A stretch of 64,000 nucleotides of DNA from Prochlorococcus sp. AG-363-B04. Its GTDB lineage: Bacteria > Cyanobacteriota > Cyanobacteriia > PCC-6307 > Cyanobiaceae. This document shows, in pieces, positions 9,543-17,829 of the stretch; position 1 is the stretch's first letter; each line of letters opens with the position of its first letter. Location: assembly GCA_003278465.1 (NCBI GenBank), contig QCFC01000007.1, forward strand, positions 1-64,000, given 5' to 3'. The notes below the pieces were generated by a model. That model saw nothing but the letters and a program-made list of their open reading frames with translations. It searched no databases and was not told the DNA's origin. The position numbers were made by a program, and so were the translations under genes.

Positions 9543-10556
9543 ATGGATATTCCAAAACCTGAAGAACGAATTTGCTCAGAATGCAAAAATAGTTTATCTC
9601 TTAATTTATTTAGACTACAAGGAAATACCTGCAGATATTGCGAAGTCGGGATAAAAGTACCATCATCTCTATTGAAATCAAACCAAAGATTTACTAAAAA
9701 GGCTGAAAACTCTATTATTAATAAGGACCAGTCAACTCTAATTGGAAATCATAAGAATCATCCAGCTATAATAAACAAAACAGAAGAGCCAAGTAAAAAA
9801 TGTAGATTAGAAGAAAACATTCTAGACGATATTTACCAAAAATATATTCACGAAATAAATATAATAATTGGTTCTCATATAAGATGGTCTAGTGAATTAT
9901 TTAATGCAGACAACTTATTTGATTGGATTTCACATAAACAATTTTGTATTGAGAAATTTAAAGACCTTTCAGATGAACAAGTTGATTACCTAAAAACAAT
10001 GTTTCGTTCTTTGATACAAAATCATAACTTAGATGTTACTGAAATCAAAGCTTCAATAAGAGTCTTGCTTAGATCAGAGAAGGAAAGATGTATGAATTTG
10101 ATTGAATTTGTCGATACTAATATGAAAGCCGTAAATAATCAAGAAGAGATTTTAAAGGTTTTGCATGATGATTTAATGCATGAAGAAGATGAGTTAGGTT
10201 ATCCAATACCTCTCATTCCTTTTCAATTGGACGAAGTTTTTAAAGGCTTAAAAGAGCATAAGTCTCCTATTACAATTATTACCAGAAAGTTAGCAGTAAG
10301 ATTGCTGGCAAAGAAACTAAATTCTAATGAACTTATCTTTGATAAAAATCAATTTGAGAAAACAGTTACAGAACAGATCACAACCTTACTAAAAAATAAC
10401 GACAACTATCTAAACAATGAGACAATTAATATTGACTTGAGAACAGGTCTTAATTATGCATACATAAATTTTGGTATAAGCAAAACTAATTACGGAATAT
10501 ACATAGACGCAAATAACAATGAGGTCATAAATCTTCGCAATTCTAAAGCATCTTAA
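9543..10556 (+). CDS. Hypothetical protein with N-terminal CxxC...CxxC zinc finger
   Basis: A 337-residue protein from ATG 9543; an in-frame TTG at 9522 is an alternative. Residues about 11-35 hold ICSECKNSL and CRYCEVG, a four-cysteine zinc-finger arrangement of the kind often seen at the N-terminus of nucleic-acid-binding or HNH-type proteins. No HNH or other catalytic motif follows. The rest is polar and mostly helical (charged segments about 90-270), with a lysine- and asparagine-rich end. I do not recognise the body. It converges on, and overlaps by 4 bases, the small gene at 10553-10822. Confidence 0.6.
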   Translation: MDIPKPEERICSECKNSLSLNLFRLQGNTCRYCEVGIKVPSSLLKSNQRFTKKAENSIINKDQSTLIGNHKNHPAIINKTEEPSKKCRLEENILDDIYQKYIHEINIIIGSHIRWSSELFNADNLFDWISHKQFCIEKFKDLSDEQVDYLKTMFRSLIQNHNLDVTEIKASIRVLLRSEKERCMNLIEFVDTNMKAVNNQEEILKVLHDDLMHEEDELGYPIPLIPFQLDEVFKGLKEHKSPITIITRKLAVRLLAKKLNSNELIFDKNQFEKTVTEQITTLLKNNDNYLNNETINIDLRTGLNYAYINFGISKTNYGIYIDANNNEVINLRNSKAS

Positions 10557-10822
10557 ATTTCATAATTATTCAAAAAATCCTCTAATAGTCGAAGATAGCT
10601 TGAATAAATGGCCTGTGTTTCTTCTGTATAACCTACGATATCGTATTCTTCAGATAATTTGATCGAAGCCAATCTTATTGGCTCAAAAGCAAGTCTATAT
10701 TCACCTTGTATATCTTCTTCTTCAATGTCATTAATAATTGCTGTGACAAATTCAATTTTCTTCTTTGATGCAAGAATTTGCTTCTCAAGTTCCTTACTTA
10801 ATTTTCTCCTACGTTTTGGCAT
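10553..10822 (-). CDS. Hypothetical basic/acidic helical protein, 89 aa
   Basis: The N-terminus is strongly basic (MPKRRRKLSKELEKQILASK), and the rest is acidic and helical, ending RLLEDFLNNYEI. Such a charged start can bind nucleic acid, but no known motif is present. Its stop overlaps the stop of the convergent zinc-finger gene by 4 bases. Confidence 0.5.
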   Translation of the reverse strand: MPKRRRKLSKELEKQILASKKKIEFVTAIINDIEEEDIQGEYRLAFEPIRLASIKLSEEYDIVGYTEETQAIYSSYLRLLEDFLNNYEI

Positions 10823-10961
10823 TTAGAAACCTCAATAAATTAAAAATTTTTGTCATGATAGGAAGTCATTAGTAAAATTCCTACCAGTGCTATGGCTTTA
10901 ATATTTAAGCCATTAACATTCTACATCCCAAAGATAAGATTACAGGGATTGGAAGTCATTA

Positions 10962-10980
10962 AAAATTGATAATCATTATT
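10962..10980. promoter_or_regulatory. Possible Fur box
   Basis: The 19 bases match the classical consensus GATAATGATAATCATTATC at 15 of 19 positions, with the right half (GATAATCATTAT) nearly perfect. In AT-rich DNA such matches can arise by chance. If used, it lies about 90 bases before the small frame at 11073 and about 140 bases before the divergent gene at 10822. Confidence 0.3.
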
Positions 10981-11072
10981 TATACCTCAATTAATTCACT
11001 CATGCAAATCGCAACTACATATGCTAATGTGTATAGATGATTTAGCTTGACTAAGAATGTTAAGCAGACACA

Positions 11073-11249
11073 GTGAATAACAAAAGAAAAGCAGATGGTT
11101 TAATTTATTTTTATTTGATGATTTTTTATGTTTTCTACGAATCACTCAAGATAATATTATCCATTTTTAGCAAAAGATTCAAAAAAAAGATAATTTTAGA
11201 CACAAAGACTAATCTAGGTTTCAATTTTGATATAGTTATAAAGAACTAA
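11073..11249 (+). CDS. Possible small membrane protein, 58 aa
   Basis: GTG 11073 opens a 58-codon frame with a basic start (MNNKRKADG), one hydrophobic aromatic segment (LIYFYLMIFYVFYESLKIIL) and a lysine-rich stretch (SKRFKKKIIL). The charge layout fits a small inner-membrane protein. The start codon is weak and the base composition gives limited support. Confidence 0.35.
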   Translation: MNNKRKADGLIYFYLMIFYVFYESLKIILSIFSKRFKKKIILDTKTNLGFNFDIVIKN

Positions 11250-11376
11250 ATACTATTTTTTCTACTAAATTTAATTTCTTTTGCCTAGTATGGTGTTGCA
11301 ACACTAATTTTCAATCTTATTTCAAACAAATTCGAACCAAAAGAGTTATTGTTACTTTATTCATAGATGGCACCTC

Positions 11377-11631
11377 ATGCTATTAACTATTAGCTCTTTA
11401 GTACTAATAGCGTTATTGCTTTTATTGATATTGACTAGTAAAAAACATTTACAACTAAGAAACACAGCGAGACCTAAATACAAAATGTCTGACTGGATGG
11501 GAATGACGGCAGAACAAAGAAGGTTATCTGATGACAAAGAGAAGAGATTCTCACTTAAGAGAAAACAAATGATGCTTAGCGAAATAAGGAAGGAGTATCA
11601 AGCATTGCAAAAACGAAATCGAAATAAATAA
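11377..11631 (+). CDS. Small membrane-anchored coiled protein
   Basis: An 84-residue protein with an N-terminal membrane segment (LTISSLVLIALLLLLILTS). A basic, helical, cytosolic domain rich in K, R and E follows (MTAEQRRLSDDKEKRFSLKR). Similar small anchored proteins are common in marine picocyanobacteria. No function is known. Confidence 0.5.
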   Translation: MLLTISSLVLIALLLLLILTSKKHLQLRNTARPKYKMSDWMGMTAEQRRLSDDKEKRFSLKRKQMMLSEIRKEYQALQKRNRNK

Positions 11632-11699
11632 TAATCTCTTTTCAACAAGCTTATGAAAATAATCCTAAATGGTTCACTAATTTTGTAATCACAGGGATT

Positions 11700-12011
11700 T
11701 TATCCTTTCATTTCATTTTGCGCCTGAAAAGATCTAAAGCCAGCTTCTAAAGATGAAAACAAAGCTATTAATATAAGTCCTAAAAACACAAATTGATCTG
11801 ACTGATCAGGTGCTGGGTCTGAAGAGTCCATGTTTAGCTGCCTACTAGCTCCAATAACTATCCATGTCATAGAACATAAAACTGTTAACCAGTAGGCTTT
11901 CCACCGCCTCTGATAGATGTATCCAGCTCCCAGTCCAGGAAGGAGATTTAGCAGTACTCCAACCCATATTGACGAAGAGGCAAGTATTTCCCTTTTTATA
12001 TTTTGATCCAT
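11700..12011 (-). CDS. Conserved membrane protein, TM2-like
   Basis: A 103-residue protein from ATG 12011 (MDQNIKREILASSSIWVG). It has a helical hairpin with LLNLLPGLGAGYIYQRRWKA, the pattern of small TM2-like proteins (PGxGxxYxxRxxxx). A second membrane segment (LTVLCSMTWIVIGA) and a third (FVFLGLILIALFSS) follow. The family has no fixed role. An ATG 9 bases upstream is a possible alternative. Confidence 0.6.
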   Translation of the reverse strand: MDQNIKREILASSSIWVGVLLNLLPGLGAGYIYQRRWKAYWLTVLCSMTWIVIGASRQLNMDSSDPAPDQSDQFVFLGLILIALFSSLEAGFRSFQAQNEMKG

Positions 12012-12117
12012 ACCTATCACTTTAAATCAAGATAGATCATTTGTTCTGGTCCTACATGTATCTGTATCTCTTATGAATTCTTGATCAGCAATCCATAGGC
12101 TATAAGAATCTCTTAAG

Positions 12118-12172
12118 AAAGATGAGCACTAAAAAAGAGGCAAATGAAGCCTCTTTTTTAGTGCTCATCTTT
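12118..12172. terminator. Perfect 24-bp hairpin, likely bidirectional terminator
   Basis: Bases 12118-12141 and 12149-12172 are exact reverse complements (24 of 24) around a 7-base loop. The core stem AGAGGC/GCCTCT is followed by six T on both strands. It can therefore act as an intrinsic terminator for the pentapeptide gene on the minus strand, and for any plus-strand transcript entering from the left. The outer 14 bp (AAAGATGAGCACTA) make it much longer than usual. Confidence 0.75.
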
Positions 12173-12221
12173 AAACAGGGTTATTTGCTTTAGCTCAGAA
12201 AATATTGTTGAAGTTGATGCT

Positions 12222-12767
12222 TCAACCTTTAGCGGGGAGATAACGCTCACTTAAACCTGCACAAGAAAGACTATCAAAAGTTTCGACTCCTGTTTTAGAG
12301 TTCTTACCAGAAGCTCTTTCGCACAGATCCTTCTGTTGAGCTAAATCAAGATTTGCTTCTGTAAAATCTGCTCCATTGATTTGAGCTCCATCAAATCTGC
12401 TTTTGAGGAGATCTGCTCCAGCAAGCTGAGCATCTGTTAGATCAGCATTGTCAAAGCGAGTGGCATAGGCAATTACATTTTCAAGGTTCGCACCACTCAG
12501 ATTTGCATCTCTTGCATCAGTAACACTGAAATAAGATCCACTTAGATCAGCATCTCCAAAATCAAAGCCAGAAAGGTCATATTTTACGAATTCTTGGCCT
12601 TTTAGGTCTTGTCCATGAAAATTAGTTTTGACAGCCTCATCAAGTGAGAAGTCACTTGGATAGAGAGCATTTGCTGTGGTTGGCAAGATCAACAAGATGC
12701 TTGCAGCAATTGGTATGAGAAGCCCCATAAGAACGGAGCGCAGGATTGAGGAGGAACTGTTCCGCAT
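12222..12767 (-). CDS. Secreted/lumenal pentapeptide-repeat protein
   Basis: A 181-residue protein. An N-terminal signal peptide (SVLMGLLIPIAASILLIL, then the cleavage-like site ANALYP) is followed by about 15 pentapeptide units of the A(D/N)LXX type from residue 50 (DLSGFDFGDADLSGSYF) to about 145. These form a right-handed quadrilateral beta-helix. The C-terminus has a two-cysteine cap (LCERASGKNSKTG, then SLSC) shared with the protein at 54650. Such proteins are exported to the thylakoid lumen or periplasm in cyanobacteria; their role is unknown. A strong terminator hairpin lies directly after the stop. Confidence 0.85.
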   Translation of the reverse strand: MRNSSSSILRSVLMGLLIPIAASILLILPTTANALYPSDFSLDEAVKTNFHGQDLKGQEFVKYDLSGFDFGDADLSGSYFSVTDARDANLSGANLENVIAYATRFDNADLTDAQLAGADLLKSRFDGAQINGADFTEANLDLAQQKDLCERASGKNSKTGVETFDSLSCAGLSERYLPAKG

Positions 12768-13392
12768 TCTTAGAAGGGACCGTTGCAGGAGTAAAGATTA
12801 ATACAGGTCACTGAGAAAGTCAGAAATTGACCAATGACCTAATAACAACATTCTTTCACGGGGTTGGCTCTGGTCTATCGAGGAATCACGAACTGTTGCA
12901 GCATTCTTTTTTGTAAATAAGTAGAAATCCTGTTATATCAAGACTTTTAGAGGAAATTCGTCAGAGAAGATATTTATATTTCGTATAGGGAATGACCTAT
13001 TTAGCCACCTCAACAACCGCTTTTAGATCCATAAAATGGCTCACTTAGAGAAAAAATGGTTTCAACCCCATCAAAAATCCCATATAAATCGAGCTGATTT
13101 GTATTTGGTTAGTCAAATTTAGGCTTTATGAAGTTGGGTAAACTTAGTCAGCCCATAGTTTTCTAGACTTCATCACAGCTAGCTTTCAATCTGCAAAACA
13201 AAATACTGCTTATCTAGAGGAAAAGAATAAATTCCTAAGAATTCAATTACCTAGTCAAGTTCATAATCCAGGTGCAATGCCTGGCAAAATGTCAACTAGG
13301 TGTTAGCACCTAGGCACTTTATTCTCAGTAACAGAACACCCTCTTCTTGCAAAATTCATAGTAGAGGTATGTTATGCATTACGGTTGATTTA
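12768..13392. other. Long gap without a clear gene
   Basis: About 600 bases separate the divergent pentapeptide and small-protein genes. A 28-codon frame (ATG 13036 to TAG 13122) is the best in it and is not convincing. CTAGGTG (13296-13302) and CACCTAG (13307-13313) form a 7-bp hairpin just before the next gene. Nothing else is visible. Confidence 0.5.
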
Positions 13393-13551
13393 ATGACAAC
13401 TAGAAGCCAAGAGGATGTAGCAGTAGCAGAAAAAGATACATTAGATTCATATTTTGAATGTATTTCCGAATGCTCATGGATTGGAGGGGAAGATATTGAA
13501 TGTGTTACCAGATGCGTAGAAGTTCACCTAAAAGATGAGACTCAAGAGTAA
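13393..13551 (+). CDS. Small acidic protein with paired cysteines, 52 aa
   Basis: From ATG 13393 (MTTRSQEDVAVAEKDTLDSY) the product is 52 residues. It contains CISECSWIGGEDIECVTRC, a four-cysteine pattern CxxxC...CxxxC that could bind metal or form a helical hairpin with two disulfides. Short proteins of this type recur in marine picocyanobacteria. ATG 13369 and GTG 13300 are in-frame but add poorly structured sequence. Confidence 0.6.
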   Translation: MTTRSQEDVAVAEKDTLDSYFECISECSWIGGEDIECVTRCVEVHLKDETQE

Positions 13552-13592
13552 ATAAAAGTTAATCTTCCAGAACATATAACCGATAAAACATT

Positions 13593-13772
13593 TCATTCAA
13601 GGTCAGATTTTAGTACAACTACATCCTCAAGTGAAGAGTTCTGAAACAGCCATTCTTTATACTCAGAGATAATTGCTCTCCTATTTTTACCTTGAAGTAT
13701 ATGCATTCTTGTAATGGCATTTGTAATAGCTATTTCTATACTTTCTTGAGCACGAGTTTCATCTAGTGTCAT
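13593..13772 (-). CDS. Small hypothetical protein, 59 aa
   Basis: ATG (13772-13770) opens a 59-residue, well-balanced frame starting MTLDETRAQESIEIAITNAI, with ISEYKEWLFQNSSLEDVVVL near the end. It is polar and helical and lacks low-complexity runs, so it looks coding. No family is recognised. Confidence 0.5.
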   Translation of the reverse strand: MTLDETRAQESIEIAITNAITRMHILQGKNRRAIISEYKEWLFQNSSLEDVVVLKSDLE

Positions 13773-14085
13773 GTTAATTTGATATTTCCCTTATTCTCAT
13801 TCAACATAAAAAAACAGCAACTAAAATGAGTAGTTTGACCGGAGAGTATAATTACCGCCATCATCAAAGCGACTCTAAGACAAAAAAGAAGTCTTGTGGA
13901 TCTATTTTATTTCTGTGAAGAGTTCATTTCTTTCGGCAGAGGTTTCTTGACTGGAGATGCTAAGAAAGTGAATATAATCAATGGATAAACAATTTCAAAT
14001 CAGAAAACTAAGGATACAGTGCTGCAGATGAGGCTTAAAAGTTATTACACAAGTCCTTTAGCTATATTCAAATCGCTATAGTGAA
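13773..14085. other. Gap of about 310 bases
   Basis: No frame, RNA gene or strong repeat is visible between the two small genes that flank this stretch. Confidence 0.4.
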
Positions 14086-14244
14086 TTGGATATAGTCGAC
14101 CCTTCAAAATTGGAATTATCATCAGTTCTACTTTGGATATCAATTCCATTTGTTCTAACGACGATTTTCTTTGGCACGAAAAGTAATTACTACAATTCAG
14201 TCGACTACAACGGTGATGGCTGCGCTCATGATGTCAAACGCTAA
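14086..14244 (+). CDS. Small membrane protein, 52 aa
   Basis: A TTG at 14086 opens a 52-codon frame that reads LDIVDPSKLELSSVLLWISI and continues with one membrane span (PFVLTTIFFGTK). A polar tail ends NGDGCAHDVKR. The ordered composition supports a real gene. No ATG is available, so the exact start is uncertain. Function unknown. Confidence 0.45.
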   Translation: MDIVDPSKLELSSVLLWISIPFVLTTIFFGTKSNYYNSVDYNGDGCAHDVKR

Positions 14245-14325
14245 ACATTGCAACCATTCAGTAATTTCATAGTTAAGCAAGCTTTTTAATTAGTTGTAAT
14301 TTAATAATAAACAGTCTCTATACCA

Positions 14326-14568
14326 TTATTTAAGAAACTTCAATAAATCTTGCTTGCTGCATTTGTCTGGGACCTCAACATCATCAAGTACACCAGATGA
14401 ATGAGATTTAAGTCCTATTACTGATTCTTCCGCAAGGCTACTAAGGACCTCGTCAAGGCTTACCTCTAGCTCAGCTGCCATTTCTGATAAAAGCTCTGCC
14501 GTCTCAGCACGAACAGTTATCACGACAGGAACCAAAACCTCATCAGCAAAAGGGTCGATGAACTTCAT
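14326..14568 (-). CDS. Small acidic protein, 80 aa
   Basis: From ATG 14568 (MKFIDPFADEVLVPVVITVR) the protein is acidic. The helical segment AETAELLSEMAAELEVSLDE resembles ribbon-helix-helix or CopG-like DNA-binding folds (a beta strand VPVVITVRAETAELL followed by two helices). That assignment is only a shape match. The frame is open to 14649 but the extension is not protein-like. Confidence 0.55.
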   Translation of the reverse strand: MKFIDPFADEVLVPVVITVRAETAELLSEMAAELEVSLDEVLSSLAEESVIGLKSHSSGVLDDVEVPDKCSKQDLLKFLK

Positions 14569-14822
14569 AAAGAAAATATAAAGCTTATTGCTGCCGGTTG
14601 CAACATTGTCTATACAGGGCTTAATAAAAGAAAATGCAAGGCGCATCACGTTTTAAGCGATCAAAGTTGTATTTGATGATCCAGATCAAGAATGAGTAAA
14701 ATCACTTATAAAGCTATCACTGGAATACTTGCATAGTCGAATTGAATATGAATTACTGCTAACTCAAGCTGGTTTGATTAGATATTGTCTAATTATTTTG
14801 GAATTAATAAAATGCTATTTTA

Positions 14823-15005
14823 TTAAAGTGGGTTTCCTGTTAAGAATTGATGGAATGATGGACTAATCCAGTAAAATCCTACAAAAAGCATAAGTATTAG
14901 ATTTAATGATACAAAAACAGTTCCTGTAACAAATAATGGGAAATCACCAGTCGTTGTAATCGATTTATCTTTCTGAATTCGAGTGGTCTGTTCAGAACTT
15001 GCCAT
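14823..15005 (-). CDS. Small single-span membrane protein, 60 aa
   Basis: A polar N-terminus (MASSEQTTRIQKDKSITTTG) leads to one membrane segment (LFVTGTVFVSLNLILMLFVG) and a short aromatic end (FYWISPSFHQFL). No known photosystem subunit matches. Function unknown. Confidence 0.55.
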   Translation of the reverse strand: MASSEQTTRIQKDKSITTTGDFPLFVTGTVFVSLNLILMLFVGFYWISPSFHQFLTGNPL

Positions 15006-15183
15006 TAAATCCTATATTTTATAAGCAACATAACGAATAATTTTGAGTTATGAGACCAAAAAGCGGTTCCAAACATTAAGAAATGGTAAATACAGGTTAG
15101 GCTGCTAATTTTCGAAGTATTGAAAGCAGTAAAAGAGGGGAAATTTCTCAAAGATTAAATCTTCAATACAAGCAAATGAGGGG

Positions 15184-15221
15184 CACCATGCATCCGGATT
15201 AAAGTCCGGGTGTTAAGGGTG
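15184..15221. ncRNA. Possible structured leader before the DUF481 gene
   Basis: CATCCGGA (15191-15198) pairs with TCCGGGTG (15205-15212) around a 6-base loop, and CACC (15184-15187) pairs with GGTG (15218-15221) outside it. It lies 55-90 bases before the start at 15276 and may be a leader element or a small RNA. The strand is not known. Confidence 0.3.
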
Positions 15222-15275
15222 GCAAAAATTGAATAAATAACGCATCTTTCCTGTAAGTACACCTAAAATAATTTG

Positions 15276-16181
15276 ATGCTTCGAAGAATTGCTCTGATAA
15301 TCACTTCTGGTGTAAGTACTGCCTTACTACTTGACGTTTCAGCAAAAGGGCAAGAGGTAAATATTAGACTAATAAATGGTGATTTAATTTCAGGAAAAAT
15401 TGTACATGAAGAAAGCAATAATTTAGTAAAAGTGATTGATAATAAATACCTAGGTAAAATTAAAATTAAAAAATCTACTATTGCAAAGAGCAAGCGTGAA
15501 AAAGCATGGAAGTCAAATTTAGAAATTGGACTAGATGGTTCTAATAGTGGATCTAGCTCTTCCTCAGGGTATAACATTGAAGGCGCAACAAAATATAAAA
15601 AGAAATCAAACCAAATAAAGATACGTGGGGATTATGAAGTTAAACGAACTAAGAAGAATAATAATTCACTTACTGGAGTAAGGAAAGGCTCCTCATCAAT
15701 CAGATATGACAGGATTCAAGGCCCGCTATGGACTACATATACGTCGACAGAATACAAATATAATGCATTAAATAAATCCGGTATTAATACCATCATAACG
15801 TCATTAGGAATGTCCTATAAAATACATGAAAATCCAAAAACTAGTCTTACACTGTCAGTTGGTCCCTCAGCAAAATGGTTTAATGGAGGTAAAGAGTGCC
15901 AGCAAGATGCAAACTGTGAAAAAATATTAGGTGCAGGTTCATTTGGTGCGGAATTCATCTGGTCGATTAACGATAAGACCAAATTTATTATTGAAAATAA
16001 TCTAATAACAGCATTTGCAGAAAATTTATCTCCAAGCAATCATTTTTTAAGCAAACTAAAATTTTATCCTAAAAAAAATTCAAATATATTCTCTTCCATT
16101 AACCTAGAACACACCTATGATTATCATCAAGATCCAAAAGTAGAAACTAGCTATAATCTCCAAGTAGGGACAGATTTTTAG
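15276..16181 (+). CDS. DUF481/YdiY-like outer-membrane beta-barrel protein
   Basis: A 301-residue protein with an N-terminal signal peptide (RRIALIITSGVSTALLLDVS). A short beta domain follows (VNIRLINGDLISGKIVHEE) with the INGDxxxG pattern of the YdiY/DUF481 family. From about residue 70 it has regularly alternating beta strands and many serines and asparagines, ending in a C-terminal phenylalanine (LQVGTDF), typical of outer-membrane barrels. ATG 15276 is preceded by a TTG codon in frame. Role unknown; the family is salt-inducible in E. coli. Confidence 0.75.
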   Translation: MLRRIALIITSGVSTALLLDVSAKGQEVNIRLINGDLISGKIVHEESNNLVKVIDNKYLGKIKIKKSTIAKSKREKAWKSNLEIGLDGSNSGSSSSSGYNIEGATKYKKKSNQIKIRGDYEVKRTKKNNNSLTGVRKGSSSIRYDRIQGPLWTTYTSTEYKYNALNKSGINTIITSLGMSYKIHENPKTSLTLSVGPSAKWFNGGKECQQDANCEKILGAGSFGAEFIWSINDKTKFIIENNLITAFAENLSPSNHFLSKLKFYPKKNSNIFSSINLEHTYDYHQDPKVETSYNLQVGTDF

Positions 16182-16363
16182 AAAATTAGTAGAACTTAAA
16201 TTTATTTTATAGACAAAAGCATATAACAATTTCCTCCTACTATGAAACCAAGAAGAGATAAACTAACAGCATTTCAATCGGTAAATATCCTAATATAAGG
16301 AGAAATAAAAACCCATATTTAAAAAAACGAGCTAGATTAAAAGAAGGGTAAGCATAATTTAAT

Positions 16364-16582
16364 TTGAACAGCAATCTTCAGAAATTCTCCGAGCTAGATC
16401 TTGGATCTGTAGCTTTGAGTGCAGCAGTGCTAATTGGATTTATACTTTTTATGCTTACAATCTTCAGGACAATAGAAATTAGCATCAGGATTTTCCTAGA
16501 CAAAAGGAAATCAAAGCTAAAAGACCTAACAAAAGAATCAAATGATTCAGTATTAGGATTTGAGAGTGATAAGAATCAATAG
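16364..16582 (+). CDS. Small single-span membrane protein, 72 aa
   Basis: A TTG start gives one membrane span (LGSVALSAAVLIGFILFMLT). A basic stretch (DKRKSKLKDLTKES) follows. The charge layout fits an N-out, C-in protein. No family is recognised, and the start is uncertain. Confidence 0.4.
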   Translation: MNSNLQKFSELDLGSVALSAAVLIGFILFMLTIFRTIEISIRIFLDKRKSKLKDLTKESNDSVLGFESDKNQ

Positions 16583-16613
16583 CATTTAGCAAAAAGAGTA
16601 AATACTTATTTAC

Positions 16614-16919
16614 TTACTTAATTACCCTTTTAAGATGACCTGAATAAAACCATCTCCAAGTAGGCAGTGTGACTATCAACCATATCCATATAAAATAACT
16701 ATTAGCAACTTTAACTGATGATTCGGTACATAGCTCTCTGATATTTGTTTGGTCAGCAAGAGCAATTTGTTGACTTAATTCTCCACAACTATGGATACCA
16801 TAAACTCTAAATATTCCTATCGTAATAATAGTCGGCACTATGCATAATATCAGTGCAAGGAATAAATTACCCAAATTAAGAATAAGATATTTGGTACCCG
16901 AAGCCTTAGTAGATTTCAT
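16614..16919 (-). CDS. Membrane protein, 101 aa
   Basis: Two membrane segments (LGNLFLALILCIVPTIITIG and YFIWIWLIVTLPTWRWF) flank an outside loop with two cysteines (IHSCGELSQQIALADQ and RELCTESS). The loop cysteines could form a disulfide. Function unknown. Confidence 0.5.
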   Translation of the reverse strand: MKSTKASGTKYLILNLGNLFLALILCIVPTIITIGIFRVYGIHSCGELSQQIALADQTNIRELCTESSVKVANSYFIWIWLIVTLPTWRWFYSGHLKRVIK

Positions 16920-17057
16920 TAGTTTCTAAATTAATTAAGATCATGGTAATTGTTACTATAGTCTAATAATAGAACTCATATATATTCAATCTCGAAGATT
17001 TTAATATTGCTTAATTAATATTTAGATATTGATTTTATTTGATTAAAATAGTTCTCA

Positions 17058-17582
17058 CTATTCAAGAATATCCGAATTGTCTTTATTTGTTAGTTCCTCT
17101 GGTACTGGGAGACTATCAGATGCTTGAATACTTTTACTATCAGTCACATTATCATCGATATTTGAAGTTGTTACAGAGGGATTAGGAGATACAACGACCT
17201 CTGGTTCCTGACTCGTAACTTCTAAACCATCTGCTTTTGATGTTTTAGTTATATTATCTTCCTGAGGAATATCCTCATTCTCTACGTTATTGGAATTATT
17301 CGTTTCACTAACATTTTCATTTTCCTTAGCTGAAGGCTGAGTTTGATCTTCATCTGCCTCATTCCTAAAAAGATCAACAATAGCCTTATAGAGATCACGA
17401 AGGTTTAAAGTCAGATCCTTGAGGTTCACAAAAACTTTATTTAGCAGATTTTTAATAATCTCTGCCTTGGGGCTCTTATTGGTATAAAGGATTAAAGCAC
17501 AAATACCTAAAACAATTAAGAAAAAAAGGAGAAGAACAGCCATAACAGTAAATCGAATATCCAGCTTAAATATCTCATCCAA
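17058..17582 (-). CDS. Membrane-anchored protein with acidic low-complexity tail
   Basis: A 174-residue protein. One membrane span (FTVMAVLLLFFLIVLGICAL) is followed by a helical basic segment to about residue 70 (LRDLYKAIVDLFRN). A long acidic tail rich in D, E, N, S and T then runs to the end (for example NENVSETNNSNNVENEDIPQ). The tail is probably disordered. Function unknown. Confidence 0.55.
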   Translation of the reverse strand: MDEIFKLDIRFTVMAVLLLFFLIVLGICALILYTNKSPKAEIIKNLLNKVFVNLKDLTLNLRDLYKAIVDLFRNEADEDQTQPSAKENENVSETNNSNNVENEDIPQEDNITKTSKADGLEVTSQEPEVVVSPNPSVTTSNIDDNVTDSKSIQASDSLPVPEELTNKDNSDILE

Positions 17583-17829
17583 TTATAGCTAAATCAAGCA
17601 GTTCTTAATTGAACTAGGGTTATTTTATTAATTTTTCAATCTTCTACTTATTTGTACGGAAACAATGCCCAATCCCATGAAAAATCAATAATATAAGTTT
17701 TTAGAGTCAAAAGCTAACAGAGGAACAGATCAATCCATTCCCTTCCAAAATCACTACCTAAGAGGATGGGCAGGTCTAAATACCTACCTAAAATTTGAGA
17801 TTGACACTATATTTTCAATGTAAGGGATA
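17583..17829. other. Gap before the glycosyltransferase gene
   Basis: Nothing recognisable is visible in this 247-base stretch, which separates two minus-strand genes. No strong terminator is visible. Confidence 0.4.

Larger units (their letters stand above)
10823..11376. other. Long gap with a hairpin, a Fur-box-like site and one small frame
   Basis: This 554-base gap has few long frames. ATGGCTT (10892-10898) and AAGCCAT (10907-10913) form a 7-bp hairpin. The word GGAAGTCATTA occurs at 10861 and again at about 10951. A Fur-like site lies at 10962-10980 and a 58-codon frame at 11073-11249, both listed separately. The remainder is AT-rich with nothing else visible. Confidence 0.5.

Noticed and set aside
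13036..13122. 28-codon frame in the gap upstream of the small cysteine protein
   Set aside because: Too short and without supporting features.
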